NCBI GenBank assembly: GCA_946481065.1
Contig: CAMLMA010000087.1
Coordinates: forward strand, 1 to 7,504
DNA from: an uncultured Nitrosomonadales bacterium
Lineage (GTDB): Bacteria > Pseudomonadota > Gammaproteobacteria > Burkholderiales > Methylophilaceae
Direction of reading: 5' to 3'
Length of the DNA: 7,504 bases
Part shown: positions 7,487 through 7,504 of the stretch, one piece after another
How positions within the stretch are numbered: position 1 is the first letter of the stretch
Layout of the letters: every line of letters begins with the position of its first letter
Notes under the pieces: generated by a model
Seen by the model: only the letters and a program-made list of their open reading frames with translations
Databases searched by the model: none
What the model was told of the DNA's origin: nothing
Program-made: the position numbers and the translations under genes

Positions 7487-7504
7487 ATTAAGTGAAAGTG
7501 CTTT

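Larger units (their letters stand above)
7267..7504. other. Intergenic control region upstream of mraZ
   Basis: I see no credible gene on either strand in these 238 bases. The part next to mraZ (7267-7330) is an ordinary leader ending in the mraZ ribosome binding site. The middle holds the MraZ boxes, the promoter and the hairpin. The right part (7371-7504) is about 33% GC by my count and has an imperfect dyad TTTCC-TT-GGAAA at 7443-7454 of unknown meaning. The gene on the far side lies outside the window. Confidence 0.7.

Noticed and set aside
1..7504. Search for a novel defence, mobile or biosynthetic system
   Set aside because: Every kilobase left of 7266 is accounted for by conserved dcw genes in the usual order. 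I saw no transposase, recombinase, long terminal repeats, CRISPR-like array or unknown gene cassette.

Overview
The window holds the first seven genes of a division and cell wall (dcw) cluster. All are on the minus strand, so the operon reads from right to left: mraZ, rsmH (mraW), ftsL, ftsI, murE, murF and mraY. The last gene runs off the left edge of the window. The gene order, the meso-diaminopimelate type of MurE (DNPR motif), a short FtsL and high-GC coding sequence point to a Gram-negative proteobacterium. From the look of the proteins I favour a betaproteobacterium, but this is inference without a database search.

Region by region: 1-920 is a 3'-truncated mraY; 922-2361 murF; 2358-3806 murE; 3803-5533 ftsI; 5530-5826 ftsL; 5831-6823 rsmH, with a GTG start; 6820-7266 mraZ. 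The genes are packed end to end. Four junctions are 4-nt stop/start overlaps (one GTGA, three ATGA), and the other two have gaps of 4 nt and 1 nt. There is no room for classical promoters between genes, so one polycistronic mRNA with translational coupling is likely.

The control region is 7267-7504. It carries a likely sigma70 promoter (TTGCAT-N17-TATAGT on the minus strand). It also has four GTGG(G/A) boxes spaced exactly 10 bp apart, which look like the MraZ operator. A small GC hairpin flanked by A and T runs resembles a bidirectional intrinsic terminator and overlaps the promoter. The part upstream of the boxes (7371-7504) is about 33% GC by hand count, far below the coding region.

The genes serve one process. 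MurE, MurF and MraY build UDP-MurNAc-pentapeptide and load it onto the lipid carrier to make lipid I. FtsI cross-links the resulting peptidoglycan at the septum, and FtsL helps assemble and activate the divisome there. RsmH methylates 16S rRNA. MraZ is the DNA-binding regulator of the operon.

I see no mobile element, CRISPR array, tRNA/rRNA gene or unfamiliar multi-gene system. The points worth a second look are the operator array, the terminator-promoter overlap, an insertion of roughly 25-28 residues in MurF, and a duplicated N-terminal extension on RsmH.
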